DNA of 64,000 nt. Origin: Bretschneidera sinensis (lineage: Eukaryota > Streptophyta > Magnoliopsida > Brassicales > Akaniaceae). Below are positions 22,350-34,438 of this stretch, piece by piece. The DNA is taken from positions 100,482,400 through 100,546,399 of the forward strand of contig CM043700.1 in assembly GCA_023935145.1 (NCBI GenBank), read 5' to 3'. Numbering within the stretch: the first letter of the stretch is position 1; every line of letters starts with the position of its first letter. The notes under the pieces were generated by a model. The model did not search any database. It saw only the letters and a program-made list of their open reading frames with translations, and was not told where the DNA came from. The translations under genes were made by a program, and so were the position numbers.

Positions 22350-23233
22350 TTTTGGAATCAAGGTCTATAGAGATAGATCTAAAAGTATGCTTGACTTGTA
22401 CCAGTCTACATATATAGATAAAATGTTGAAAGAGTTCAACATGGAAAACTCCAAGAGAGGATTGTTACCTTTCCAGTATGGAGTATATCTCTCTAAGTAG
22501 ATGTCTCCAAAGACACTTGAAGAGAGAGAAAACATGAGTCAGATCCCTTATGCTCCGATGATAGGAAGTCTCATGAATGCTATATTATGTACTAGACCTG
22601 ATGTCATCCATGTTGTAAGTGTTACTAACAAATATCAATCTAATCTAAGTTTGTAACACTGGGTTATTGTGAAGAACATTCTTAAGTACTTAATATGGAC
22701 TAAAGATTTATTCATCACATATGGAGGAAGTGACTTGGAAGTAGAAGGGTATATTGATTCAAACTTCTTATCTGATGTGAATGACAGAAAGTTGACTTAT
22801 GGATTTGTTTTCACCTTGAATGGTGGAGCGGTGAGTTAGAAGAGTTGTAAGCAAGATACAACTCCATATTCCACCACTAATGAAGAATACATTGATTTGT
22901 TTGAAGATGCAAAGAAGGTTGTCAGGATGAATAATTTCATCATCGAGCTTGGAGTAGTTCCTAGTATTGAACTCCCATTACCATTGTACTCACAACAATG
23001 GAGCCATAACTCAAGCCAAAGAACCAAAGTCTCATAAGAAATTCAAGCATATCGAGCATCGCTTCCACTTGATTAGCTTAATCATTGGAAAATGAGATGT
23101 AAGGATACAAAAGGTGTTTCAGCAGAGAATATAAAAAAATCTACTAAAGCATTGACACAGCAACACTTTGATTGTCATTTTGAAAAGATGGGCATGAAAT
23201 ACATGGACAATTGGCATTAGTCAATTAAGAGAT
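22345..23233 (+). pseudogene. Copia pol fragment (RT end and RNase H)
   Basis: Matches 29745-30643 in the element to the right. Blocks: GIKVYRDRSKSMLDL, STYIDKMLKEFNMENSKRG, MSQIPYAPMIGSLMNAIL, TRPDVIHVVSVTNKY, EGYIDSNFLSDVNDRK and QHFDCHFEKMGMKYMDNWH. The fragment ends in the purine-rich tract AATTAAGAGAT, just before the LTR at 23234, as the 3' end of an internal region should. Several in-frame stops. Its 5' part is absent: sequence passes straight from the LTR ending near 22349 into mid-pol. Confidence 0.82.
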
Positions 23234-24798
23234 TGTTAGTAGTATGCCTTACAAGCCAATGACATTTGATGTCTAAGCATATTATTTGTAAAACATTTTT
23301 ATTCAAATCATTATCAAAATTAATGGGAATTTTAATTATCATGAATATCTATTTAATTACCGTGTTTTGATTAGGTCTATAAAGTAATAGAAATGGGGAT
23401 AGGATTATGTTGAGATCATAATTTTGAGACCAAACTTCCCGAAATCTTTTCTCTTTAAAGTTCCTGGTTGTATGATACTAATTGGGCATTAGTAATCAAG
23501 ATATATTGGTGCATACTATGTCTGCTCAAATAGGGAGGGTGAGTGATCTCAATGTCACTTATGTGGTAGACACTAAAATAAGTATGTGGGTGCTCATTGG
23601 AGAAGGAGTTCACTGAGAATGACTCAACTTAAGAACACATGCATGGATTTTTACTTGCCTGTCAATAGATAGTTCTTATGTTACAGTTGTGCATATGATC
23701 CTTAAACCTGAGGCACCATAGTTATCTAGTATGCAACTTATTATACTTTGATGCTATTTACTATAATTCTATCCATAAATCATTAATTAGTAGTAATTGG
23801 GTATAATGGATTTCATTTGGAGGTATGAGAGTGTAAAATAGGGGATCTATCTTTCCTAAGTCAAAAGAGAGAATGTACAATGTAATATGCTAAGAAATGA
23901 TTCGAAAAAATCCTTAGCCAAAGAAGGGTGAAAATTAGAAAGGAGTTTCTAATTTCACCATTAGAATTATATTCTTGATATTAAGACAAAAAAATTAATG
24001 CTAAGGGCTTGACAGTAATTTCATACCCAAATTAGTTTAATCGGGACATTGCATGATGAAAGAATTGAATTGAACAGTAACTGATACCAGAAATGTTCAT
24101 GGTTTCACAACAAAATTCACACTATCTAGGTAATCATAATAAGTCCTAAAAATTAATTTAATAGATAATTAACTAATTCTTACAAAAAGAGAGAATTGAA
24201 AGGAGTTTTGATTCAAAAATAAATTAGGAGGAGTTCTAATTAATTAAAAAGGGTTTTAATTACAATTACATAAACTTTATGGCCTACAACCACATTAGTT
24301 TGAACCTAATGGGTCACATAGAAAAGGGGTAATGTATAATTAGGAAATAACTACAATGGTTTAGTTTGTAATTAATGTTTAGTTGCACTTAACTCTAACA
24401 CTATAATTAGTTTATTAGTGTGCATAATTTTGCTTGCGCAATATCTAAACACAAGTTTCTCCTAGAGATTGAGTTCTTCTTCTTCCTAAAAGAGGGAGAA
24501 AATTTAGAGAGAAATCTTAATTCTGGATTTGCCTTGTGTGGATCAACAATGGAGATCAAATACATTTGTGATTGTAGTAAATCAAGAACGCGAGAGAATT
24601 TAGATTCAAGTGTGGTGGAGAATTCAACTATATCAATTGAAAAGTCGTGAATACAATGAATCAAATGTAAGGATTCTAAACTTTGAAAGTTCTTGATTAT
24701 TAGATGTTCTATGCAAATCATAATATGATTATTAGGGTTTAATATAATCAATAAAAAAAATTAAAATTCAACTGAATTTTCTAGATCGAATTTCTTCA
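23234..24798 (+). repeat. First LTR of the family B array
   Basis: Starts TGTTAGTAGTATGCC after a purine-rich tract and ends TTTCTTCA, 1,565 bases. It is followed after two bases by the primer site at 24801. It matches 30644-33823 once the 1.6 kb insertion there is removed. It is distantly similar to the family A LTR (20653-22349), sharing the opening TATGCC..ACAAGCCAAT. Confidence 0.85.
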
Positions 24799-24800
24799 AG

Positions 24801-24812
24801 TGGTATCAGAGC
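24801..24812 (+). other. Primer binding site, initiator tRNA-Met type
   Basis: TGGTATCAGAGC lies two bases after the LTR end. It is the usual Ty1-copia primer site, complementary to the 3' end of initiator tRNA-Met. Confidence 0.9.
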
Positions 24813-26920
24813 TATCCTTATGATTTATGTTGGACATGGTAATTTTTATTATGGCTGTAAAAGATTTGATCTTCAAATTCTACAGATTGCATAACCATAA
24901 TCTAAAAGTTAGATTAGGGTTTATGAAACCCTAAGTTAAGAGAATTCAAGAATTCATTCTTGAATATTTTATTATCATCTTACGGTAGTAAAATTATTGT
25001 AGATTATTTTTCAAGCGAATTAAATCAATAGATATTGATTATAAACAATATGGTTGATGAAAATATGATTTTAAATCAAATGAAAATTGTTTTGAGAAGA
25101 AAATTCACGTAGAAAACGTGAAAAATCTCTAGATATTAAAGGGACAGCGGACTGCCACGGGCTGACAACAGATTGTTCCCTCCTTAACTGATAAAAAAAC
25201 AAGTAGAAACTTTGGACAGTCGACTGTCGTTAAGGGAAAGTCGATTGTACTATATGACCTATTGAAGAAACTAGAACATATTTTTGGTCCAACATCAATT
25301 GGCCATATTCACTGATTTTAAATCGAATTTTGGCGTGCTCCGAAGTGTTGGAAAGATATTGATGTCTATTTCATATGAAACTAATTATTCCAAGTATTTT
25401 TTAATCTATAAATAAAAAATCAAACAATATTCAAATAAAAAATAGTTTTCAAAATTGTAAGTTTTTGTAGTTGTTGAGATTCTAAATTCGTTTTGAATTG
25501 AAATTAAAAATCTAAATTTTATTAAACTAAATAAATATTTTTATTAGAGAAAAAATTTTAATTGATTTTTTTAAAAAAATTATTAAATTTTTAATAAAAT
25601 TGGAGTTTGATTTGGAATTGAAACTCCAAAATCGTTAGTACATTAGAATTATAAATTCTAGTGAAGAAGAAATTTAAATCCTAGTTAGAATAGGATTGGG
25701 AAAAGTTTTTGAAAACTTAATTCGATTAAGCTAAGCAATCTTAGAATTAAATACATAATTATAATAAATTATATTTAAATTTATATATGTAATTTGAGTG
25801 TATGTATGTTCAAGGATAGATGATTATGGATTTACAACCAAATAAGTGAGCTATGTGATTGGTCATAATTTAATTTGATTGAATGTATGGTTGTTAATTT
25901 TATGGATTGTAATATTAATTCTCTATTTTTGGTATATGTAATTTTAAATGGGGTATGCATACCTCACATCTCTTTTATCTTTGGTTGTAAATTCTATCTC
26001 CCTCTTATTGTAACTCCTTTTGATTTTGAATCAAGGTTTCTTATTGGTTATGTAATGTAATTAGTTAGAATAGTTTGATAGGAATATATAGAAATTTTAC
26101 ATGTAAAGGTAGAGGATGATCGAGAGCATAAGGAAGCAATGGAGACCCATTTGAAGATTGCAATGACCAAGATTGCAAGACATTATTCAACCTTTAATTA
26201 AGACTAATGATTCACTTAGTAGCTCAAGTGAATCATGCACAAAAGTCCAAATTCACCTAAAGTCATATTTTATTTGATATGTATGTGATGCATAATTAAA
26301 TGATGAGACAAAAGATCAATCAAACTTCTTCATGAAAGTAATAGCTATTAATTTCTAATGAAGATACATTATGAATGTCTTATCATGGCCTTCCACAATT
26401 ATAGGGATATACGAGATCTACTATTCTAAGTAAGTTTTGATACAGACAGGTAAAACTTACATTATGGGAGATTCATGATGCTCTATTAAATATATGATAT
26501 AATGAGGTAAGAAACTAATGGGTCCAAGAAACTATCATGTGCGGGCTCATTGGTTCAATTAACTACACTTAAGAAAATGGAGGGTTTAACTTCACTAGAG
26601 TATATTGCCCAAGAAACTATTATGTGAGGAGGCCGAATGAATTGTGAATTACATTAGATATAATTAATAAGTGCTATCTACCTGTTAAAGGTTTATTATA
26701 GCTAAAAAAAAAACTATTATGTGGGTCTATTTTAAATGAGTAATGGGATCCCAGTCCCCACTAGGAGACCTTCTGATGGAGTCACCTGAATTTTAAACCG
26801 AGGGATTATGGAATTCGAAAAGAATAGTGAGAGGTACCGATATGATTAAAGACAAAATATATTGGTAGATAATAAAATGAATATATGTTAATTTTCTACT
26901 GTTGTTGATAGTAGATCACA
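24813..26920 (+). other. Long 5' leader of the family B copia element
   Basis: About 2.1 kb without a supported gene between the primer site and gag. AT-rich. The GTCGACTGTC motif at about 25218-25227 recalls those in the SIRE-like element. A phrase AAACTATxATGTG recurs near 26530, 26610 and 26715. The region 24813-25270 is repeated after the second LTR (33838-34300). Short ORFs such as 25875-26060 show no family motifs. Confidence 0.6.
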
Positions 26921-27780
26921 ATGACCAAGCTCAACCCCCTTTTTAGAATTCTTGATGCAGACAGACTAACTGAGCCCAATTTTCTGGGCTAGCTGAGGAA
27001 CTTGAGAATCGTTCTAAATTCTGAGAAAATTTGCTATATTCTTAATTAAATGCTTCTGGAAAGTCTTACTAAGAATGCTTTGAAGAAAAGGTCTCTACTT
27101 TTAAGAAGTTGCGGGATGATAACATGAAAGCTAGGTGCTACATGATAGCATTGATGTCTAATGAGCTTTAGAAGCAACATGAGAAGATGAAAAGTTCTTA
27201 TACGATGTTGCTTCATATGCAAAAGTTGTATAGTGAGCATAGTCACACTGCAAGCTTCTAAATCTCAATGGACATCTTTAGGGCTAGAATGCCCAAATGA
27301 TCATCAGTCCATGAGCATGGACTGAAAATGATAAACTATATCAAGCAGTTGTATGGACTCAATGTTAGTATGGATACAGAATTATGTAATAACTTGATCT
27401 TGCAATCCTTTCCAAATTCATTCTCGTAGTTTGTTATGAACTATAACATGAACAAGATAGATGCTATGCTTCCAAAATATGTTAACATGTTAAAGACTGT
27501 AGAGAAAATGATCAAGAAAGGTAAGGCATCCATTATACTTGTTGATAGGGCTTCTTCATCTAAGCCCAAGAGCAAGAAAGTCTCAAAGAAGAAGGAAAAC
27601 GCATCAAAATCAAAGGGATGTGTCAAGAAAGGAAGTTCTTCAAAAGCCAAGAAAGATAAGGGGTAGCACTTCCATTATGGCAAGAGGGGTTATTGGAAGA
27701 GAATCGCAAGGATCACATTGCAAGATTAAAATGAAAAATCTTTGGAAGGAATGTCCGAGTTATTACTTGTTCAATTGAAC
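26921..27780 (+). pseudogene. Copia gag (family B), broken
   Basis: Capsid precursor of a Ty1-copia element. From the ATG at 26921 the blocks RILDADRLTEPNFLG and LRNLRIVLNSEKICYIL are readable. Later come RCYMIALMSNELQKQHEKM-like coding (about 27130-27190), FVMNYNMNKIDAMLPKYVNMLKTVEK (27430-27510) and a Lys/Ser-rich basic region (27550-27660). The zinc knuckle after it is damaged: HYGKRGYWKR replaces the normal HCGKxGHWKRxC pattern. Stops and frameshifts are frequent. Confidence 0.78.
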
Positions 27781-30610
27781 TTATTTATTAAAAAGACTTC
27801 TAATTAGGTATTAGATACCAACTTTGATTTTCACATTTACAAAAGGTTGAAAGTGGTGATAAGAAGCAGGAAGCAAAGTAAGGGAGAAGTCAAGATTCAC
27901 CTTAGAAATGTAGCAAGTGTTGTTATGTTAGCCAAAAAGAATTTTTATTTAGCTTCACCATCTAGAATTGGACGGTAAAATATTTCATATTGATCGACAA
28001 GGTAATCAAAGGAAAAGAGATGAAATTAATCCTTCTTATGCATGACATCTCAAACTTGGTCATATCAATGAGAGTAGGATTAGCAAGTTAGCCAAAGATA
28101 GATATTTTGATTCATTGACTTTCGATTCATACCCAACATCCGAGTCTTATCTCATGGGAATGATAACTAAAACTCCATTTAGTGGACATAGAGAAAGAGC
28201 CATTGATATATTAGGAATAATCCATACTAATGTTTGTGGGCCGCTGAGCTCAATAGCTAGGGGTGGTTATTCTTACTTCAATACCTTTACCGATGACCAT
28301 TCAATGCTAGGGTATGTGTATCTTATAAAGTAAAAATATGATTCCTTTGAAAAGTTCAAAGAATTTAGATACGAAGTAGAAAAACAAACTAGTAAAAGTA
28401 TCAAAGTTCTTCAATTTGATCAAAGAGGTGAATATTTGATGAATTACTTTTTGGATCATCTTAAGGAGAATGGGATTTTATCATAGTGGACTCCTCTTAG
28501 AACATCTCACCTGAATTGTGTGTCCGAAAAAAGAAATCATGCTTTATTGGATATGGTGCGATCGATAATGAGTTACACTTATCTTCCAATTTTGTTATGG
28601 GGCTATGCTTTAAAAGCTGTCGCATATTTGTTAAATAGAGTTCCTACTAAGTTTTTACCTACGACACCATATGATATGTGGAATGGTAAGAAGCCTAGTC
28701 TTAAGCATGTTAAGATCGGAGGTTATCCTACATATTTCAAGAGATTAGCTACAGATAAATTAGAAGTAAGGTATGATAAGTGTAGATTTGTGGGATATCC
28801 CAAAGAGAGTTTTCGGTATTACTTTTATCTCCCTAATGAGCAAAAGTGTTTGTCTCTAAATTTGCTACCTTTTTGGAAAAAGAGTTTGTACTAGAAAGGA
28901 GTAGTGGGAGTAAAGTAGAACTTGGAAAAGTGTCTCAAGAACCATAAATCAATAATGATCAACCTGATGAGCCTATTAGAAAAGAGTCTCCTATCATATA
29001 ACCTCCTCGTAGATCAGAAGTAAACCTTTTTAAGAATAAGAATCCTACGAAATACAAAGATGTGATCTCAAACATCAATTTGGGAAGATGGCTTGAAGCT
29101 ATGAAATCTGAAATGGAATCCATGTATTATAACAAAATATGGACTTTGGTTGACCTTATAGAAGGTATTGTACCTATTGGTTGCAAATGGCTATATAGAA
29201 GAAAGATGGGTGTCGATGGAAAGGTAGAGACCTTTAAGGCAAGGCTAGTAGCGAAAAGTTACATGAAAATCCAAGGAGTTGACATTAATGAAACATTTTC
29301 TCTTGTAGCCATGCCTAAGTCCATCAGGATCTTGCTTGTAATAGTTGCACACTACAATTATGAGTTATGGAAAATGGATGTTAAAATCGCCTTCCTCAAT
29401 AGGAACATAGAGAAACATATATACATGGAGAAACTAGATGTTTTTTCATCCCATGATAATGACCACAAAGTGTACAAGCAACAAAGATCAATTTATGGGT
29501 TAAAGCAAGCTTCCCGAATGTAGAACACCCGATTTTATGAGAAAATCAAAACATTTAGCTTTCTAAAAAAATGTTGATGAGTCGTGTGTATCAAAAGACT
29601 AGTGAGAATACATTTACATTTTTGATATTATACGTTGATGACATATAACTTATTGGGAATGATGTAGGTGTGTTATAATCAGTCAAAGTCTAGCTTTCAA
29701 GAAACTTCTCCATAAAAGATTTGAGAGAATCATCCTATATTTTGGGAATCAAGGTCTATAGAAATAGATCTGGAAGGATGCTTGGCTTGTTCTAATCTAC
29801 ATACATAGATAAAATGTTGAAGAGGTTCAACATGAAAAATTCCATGAGAAGATTGTTACCTTTTGGATATAGAGTACATCTCTCTAAGCAGATATTGTCA
29901 AAGGCATCCAAAGAGAGAGAGAGAGAGAGAGAACATGTGTCAGATCCCCTATGCCTCAACAATAAGAAGTCTCATGTATGTTATGTTATGAATTAGACCT
30001 AATATCAACTATGCTATAAGTGTTACTAGTAGATATCACTCTAATCTAGGTTTGGAGCACTAGATTACTATGAAGAACATTCTTGAATACTTAAGATGGA
30101 CTAAAGATTTGTTCATCATATATAGAATAAGTGACATGGAATTGGAAGGGTATACTGATTTAGACTTTTAGTGTGATGTGGATGATAGAATGTCCACTCA
30201 TGGATTTGTGTTCACCTTGAGTAGTTGAGCAGTAAGCTAGAAGAATTGTAAGCAAGGTACAACTACAAATTCCACCATTAAGGCTAAATACATTGTTGCA
30301 TTTAAAAATTTGAAGAAGATGATTTATATGAAGAAGTTCATCACCGAGCTTAGAGTGGTTCCTAGCATTGAGCTCATAATACCTTTGTACTTTGACAACA
30401 ATGGGGCAATAGCTCAAGCAAAACAACCAATGTCTCATTTGAAATCCAAGCACAATGAGTATCGGTTCCACTTGATTGGTGTAATCATTGAAAAACAAAA
30501 TATGTTATGATACAAAAGGTTGCATTACTTGACAAAACAATAGATCCACTAGCTAAGGCACTGACACAATAACACTTTGATTGTCATCTTGAGAATATAG
30601 GTATACGATA
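27781..30610 (+). pseudogene. Copia pol (family B): protease remnant, integrase, RT, RNase H, broken
   Basis: Order typical of Ty1-copia. The integrase zinc region is at about 28040-28100 (HLKLGHINESRISKL in a mixed frame). The integrase core is at 28200-28600 with TNVCGPLSSIARGGYSYF, an ITDD-like Asp replaced by FTDDHS, and a C-terminal stretch 28520-28894. RT starts at 29062-29523 (WLEAMKSEMESM, KWLYRRKMGVDGKVE, LVAKSY, ETFSLVA, MDVKIAFLNRNI, YGLKQAS). The catalytic LYVDD is present near 29628-29645, followed by a stop. RNase H is at about 30120-30600. A GA-repeat expansion at 29917-29932 shifts the frame. Not functional. Confidence 0.85.
29914..29932 (+). repeat. GA microsatellite inside copia pol
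   Basis: A run of alternating GA inside the RT-RNase H segment. The homologous position at 22524-22534 has only about three repeat units. The expansion gives EREREREH and puts the following SDPLCLNN out of frame relative to the family reading. Confidence 0.8.
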
Positions 30611-30643
30611 CATGGATGATTGGCTTTAGTGCAAGTGAAAGAT

Positions 30644-33600
30644 TGTTAGCAGTATTCTCTACAAGCCAATGATATTTTATGTCTAAGCATATTATTTGTA
30701 GAACAATTTTATTCAAATTATTATCACAATTAATGGAAAGTTTTAATTATTGTGAATATTTATTTAATTACATTGTGATAATTAAGTCCATATAGTAATA
30801 GAAATGGATATAAGATTATGTTAAGATCATAATTTTGAGACATAGTCTTCTCAAAATCTTTTCTCTTAAAAGTTCCTAGTCGTAGAATACTAATTGGACG
30901 TTAGTAATCCGGATATACTAGTACATACTATGTTTGCTCAAATTGGGAAGGTGATTGATCTCAATGTCACTTATGTGGTACACTCTAAAATAAATATGTG
31001 GGTGCTCATTAAAGATTGAGTTCATTGAACATGACCCAACTTAAGAACACTTACATGGAGTTTTACTTTTCTATCAATAGGTAGTTCTTATTATAAGTCA
31101 ACCAGTATAGAAATACAATAGAAATTTAAAATTTTTATACCAATAAATTTAATTTCAAGAAACTCGATATGAATCTATTAGAACAATATAAACAAATCTT
31201 CATATAAGGTTAGAGATTTACACCTTACTAAAGATTCCGATTGAAAATTTGTTGGAGAGCTCACAAACCATTCAAGTGTTCGATCTCTAAGTGTATCAAC
31301 ATGAACAATGAAGAATGAGGATCTCCTTCTCTAAGATGTCAAACGCCGTACAAGGAAAAGCACTACGGTTAGCTAAAAATTTAGAGTTCTACATCTAGAT
31401 ATTTTTGGTTTTAGAGAAAAAGAGAGAAAAAAAATTTCTACATTCAGATATAGGGTTTCTATCAAATGGAACTTTTATATATAGACTTTACTTCTAAAAG
31501 CTCTAGGATTTCTAGAATTACATTTAAACTCCTAGTTTCATTAATTGCTAGAATTCCCTCTTTTAGCTTATTAGTTTTCCTTATTCTTCCAATTTCTCTA
31601 TTGTGTGTAACCTCTTAGGTTCAATATTGCGTTGACAGTAGGTCGTAACTTTCATATAACGATTTGATCTTTTTCAAATTAATTTAAAAAATTTAATTTT
31701 AACTTGAATTAAAATTCTTTTTAATTCATCCTTTAGTTAAGAATTAATTACAATTAATATTTAAGAGATTCTACAAGTTATGATTGATGTCTAATAGTGT
31801 GTCATGACTACTCGAGTAATATGAATTGATGTGAACCTTTCCAGTGATAGCTACTGTACAATTCAATCCTTTCGTCATGCAATGTCCCTAATTAAACATA
31901 AAGCATGAAATTACTGCCAAGCCTTAATTATTTAATCACTTGTATCTCGATCTCAAGTCCATAAGTTGAAATGGTGAAATTAGAAACTCCTTTCTAATTT
32001 TCACCCCACCTTGTCCAAGGAATTTCCAAGCTATGACTTAATCAGATCATATAGGAAATTCTCTCAATAAAAGTGATGGATCCTCTATTGTACACTCACA
32101 TAGCTCCATACATAAGTGGTCATACCCAATTTCTTCCGTCTTGTGACCCATGATTAGAATCATATTTAGGTAGTATCAAAGCATGATGACTTATACACGA
32201 GGCATCCATGGTGCCTTAAGCCTAAGGATCACTTGTACAACTACAATGTATGAATTACTATTGATGGTTAGTAAAATGTCCATTAGGAATTACTTAGTCG
32301 AGTCATTTCAGTCTACTTATTCTTTAACAAGCACCTATATAACTTGTTTGAGTGTCTCCTACACTAGTGATCGAGAGATCAATCGCCCTCAACTCCTTGA
32401 GGAAACACAATATTTACTAATCTATCTGAATTCACTAATGTCATTCTTAGGGATCCTATTATTAGGAACATTTAAAAATAAAGCTTAAAGAAAAACATCT
32501 CACAAACATGATCTCATCATGTTGCTTGTTCTCATTGCTCTTATTCTATGGGATTTATCATTTAATGCACAAGAAGTGATTTATAATGAACATGATAAAT
32601 AAAATATATGCTATTATTAATATTTATTTTCAATAAATGAATAAGATAATTACACGTAATAAGTCCATAACATCAAATATTATTGGCTTATAGGGCATAC
32701 TACTATAACTTATGTTACAGTTGTGCATGTGATTCTTAGACCTGAAATGCCATGGCTATCTTGTATGCCACTTATTATACTTTAATGTTATATGGTTCTA
32801 TCCAGGGATCATTAATTAATAGTACTTGGGTATAATGGGTTTCATATGGAGGTATGTGAGTGTACAACAAGGGATCTATCCCTTCTAAGTAAAAAAGAGA
32901 GAATGTCTTACGTAAACTACTAAGATATAATTCGAGAATTTCCTTCGCCAAGGCAAGGTGAGAATTAGAAAGGAGTTTTTAATTTCACTATTAGACATAT
33001 TTTCTTGAGATCTGAACACAAAGAATAATGGTAAGGGTTTGACATTAGTTTCATACCCTAATTGGCCTAATCGGGACATTGCATGATGGAAGAATTGAAT
33101 TGCACGGTAACTGATAACAAAAATGTTCAATGATTCACAACCAAATTCAAACTAACTTAGTAGTCATGATATGCTACTAAGTGACATTCATTATTATAGA
33201 ATCCCTAAGAATTCATTTAATGGACAATTAATAAAGTTCTTATAAATTACAAGGAGTTCTAATTAATTGAAAAGGATTGCAATTGCAATTACATAAAAGT
33301 TATGGCCTACAACCAGATTAGTTTAAACCTAACGGGTTGCACATAAAAGAGAAAATATAATTAAGAAATAATTTCAAGGGTTTACTTTGCAATTAATTGT
33401 TTGTTTCACTTAACCCTAACATTATAAATAGTTTATTGTGTGCAGAATTTGCTAGCACAATATCTACACAACTTTCTCCTAGAGATTGAGTTTTTCTTCT
33501 TCCTAAAAGAAAGACCAAATTTAGAAAGAAATCATAGTTCAAGATTTTCCATGTGTGGATCAACTTGGAGACCACATAGGTTTGTGATTGTTATGAATTC

Positions 33601-33823
33601 AAGGACGTGGGAGAATTTTGATTTGATCGCGGTGGAGAATTTAACTACATCAATTAAAGGAGCCAATAACACAGCGAATGAAACGTAACAATTTTAAACA
33701 TTGAATGTTCTTGATTATTAGATGTTCTATGCCAGTCATAAGGTTATTAGGGTTTATAAAAATCAATGAAAAAATTTAAATTTTTGTTGCATTTTCTAGA
33801 TCGATTTCTTTCAAGTGGTATTA
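30644..33823 (+). repeat. Second LTR of the family B array, split by a solo LTR
   Basis: Starts TGTTAGCAGTATTC at 30644 and ends TTTCTTTCA at 33823. Removing 31092-32713 gives about 1,558 bases collinear with 23234-24798. It is followed by a primer-site-like TGGTATTAGAGT at 33826-33837, two mutations from the normal site, then leader sequence. Confidence 0.82.
31092..32708 (-). mobile_element. Solo LTR (family A) inserted in a family B LTR
   Basis: Reverse complement of the LTR family seen at 20653-22349, 1,617 bases, with no internal sequence. Both sides carry CTTAT (31087-31091 and 32709-32713), and the host LTR joins perfectly when the insert and one copy are removed (compare 23665-23685). 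The element termini are TATA/TTATA-like rather than TG...CA, so the ends have mutated or the duplication is offset by a base or two. A solo LTR arises by recombination between the two LTRs of a full element. Confidence 0.85.
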
Positions 33824-34300
33824 GAGTCATCCTTCTGACTTATGTGGGACATGGTAAATTTTTTTATTATGGGTGTAAAATATTTGATCTTAAAATTCTA
33901 TAGATTGCATATTCAAAATCTAAAAGTTAGATTAGGGTTTATCAAACCCTAGGTCAAGATAATTCAAAAAAAGTTCTTAAATTGTTTATTGTCATATGAT
34001 AATAATAAAATTATTGCAGATTGTTTTTCAAGTGAATTAAATCAATGAAGACTGGTTATAAACAATTTGGTTAATGAAAATATGATTTTGAATTAAAAAA
34101 AATTGTTTTGGGAAGAAAATTTGCATAGAAAATGTGAAAAATCTTCAGATATCGAAGGGACTTTCGGCTGCCACGCGCTGACAGTTGACCATTCTCTATT
34201 GACCTAATGAAAAATCAAGCAGAAATTTTGAACAGTCAACTTTCCCCTAAGGACAGTCAATTGTACCATCTGACTTGATGAAAAAACTCGAACAGATTTA
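33824..34300 (+). other. Second copy of the family B leader
   Basis: Begins with a degenerate primer site at 33826-33837 and runs collinear with 24799-25270, including the phrase TTAGATTAGGGTTTAT and the GTCAACTG-like motifs near 34240. Homology fades near 34300, where LINE sequence appears to begin. Confidence 0.75.
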
Positions 34301-34438
34301 TCTCTCGATTATTCTATCAGATCTTTGCACGTTAAGAATTCAGATTTTGATCTTTGTTCTCTAATCATCAAAAATTCTCTATGGGTCCATCTTTTTCATC
34401 TAAAATCCGCTTATAGACTGGAATACTTTCCTTTCTCA

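Larger units (their letters stand above)
22350..34300 (+). mobile_element. Tandem Ty1-copia array (family B): internal end, LTR, full internal region, LTR, leader
   Basis: Order on the plus strand: 3' end of an internal region (to 23233), LTR (23234-24798), primer site and full internal region (24799-30643), second LTR (30644-33823, holding an unrelated solo LTR), then a second primer-site-like sequence and leader (33824 to about 34300) homologous to 24799-25270. Because both LTRs have internal sequence on both sides, this is not a simple single insertion. It fits a tandem array made by unequal recombination between LTRs, later truncated at both ends. Confidence 0.7.

Noticed and set aside
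24407..24751. ORFs in 24407-24751 and the similar stretch near 33393-33688
   Set aside because: Both are corresponding parts of the family B LTRs. They recur because the LTRs are homologous, and neither has coding motifs.
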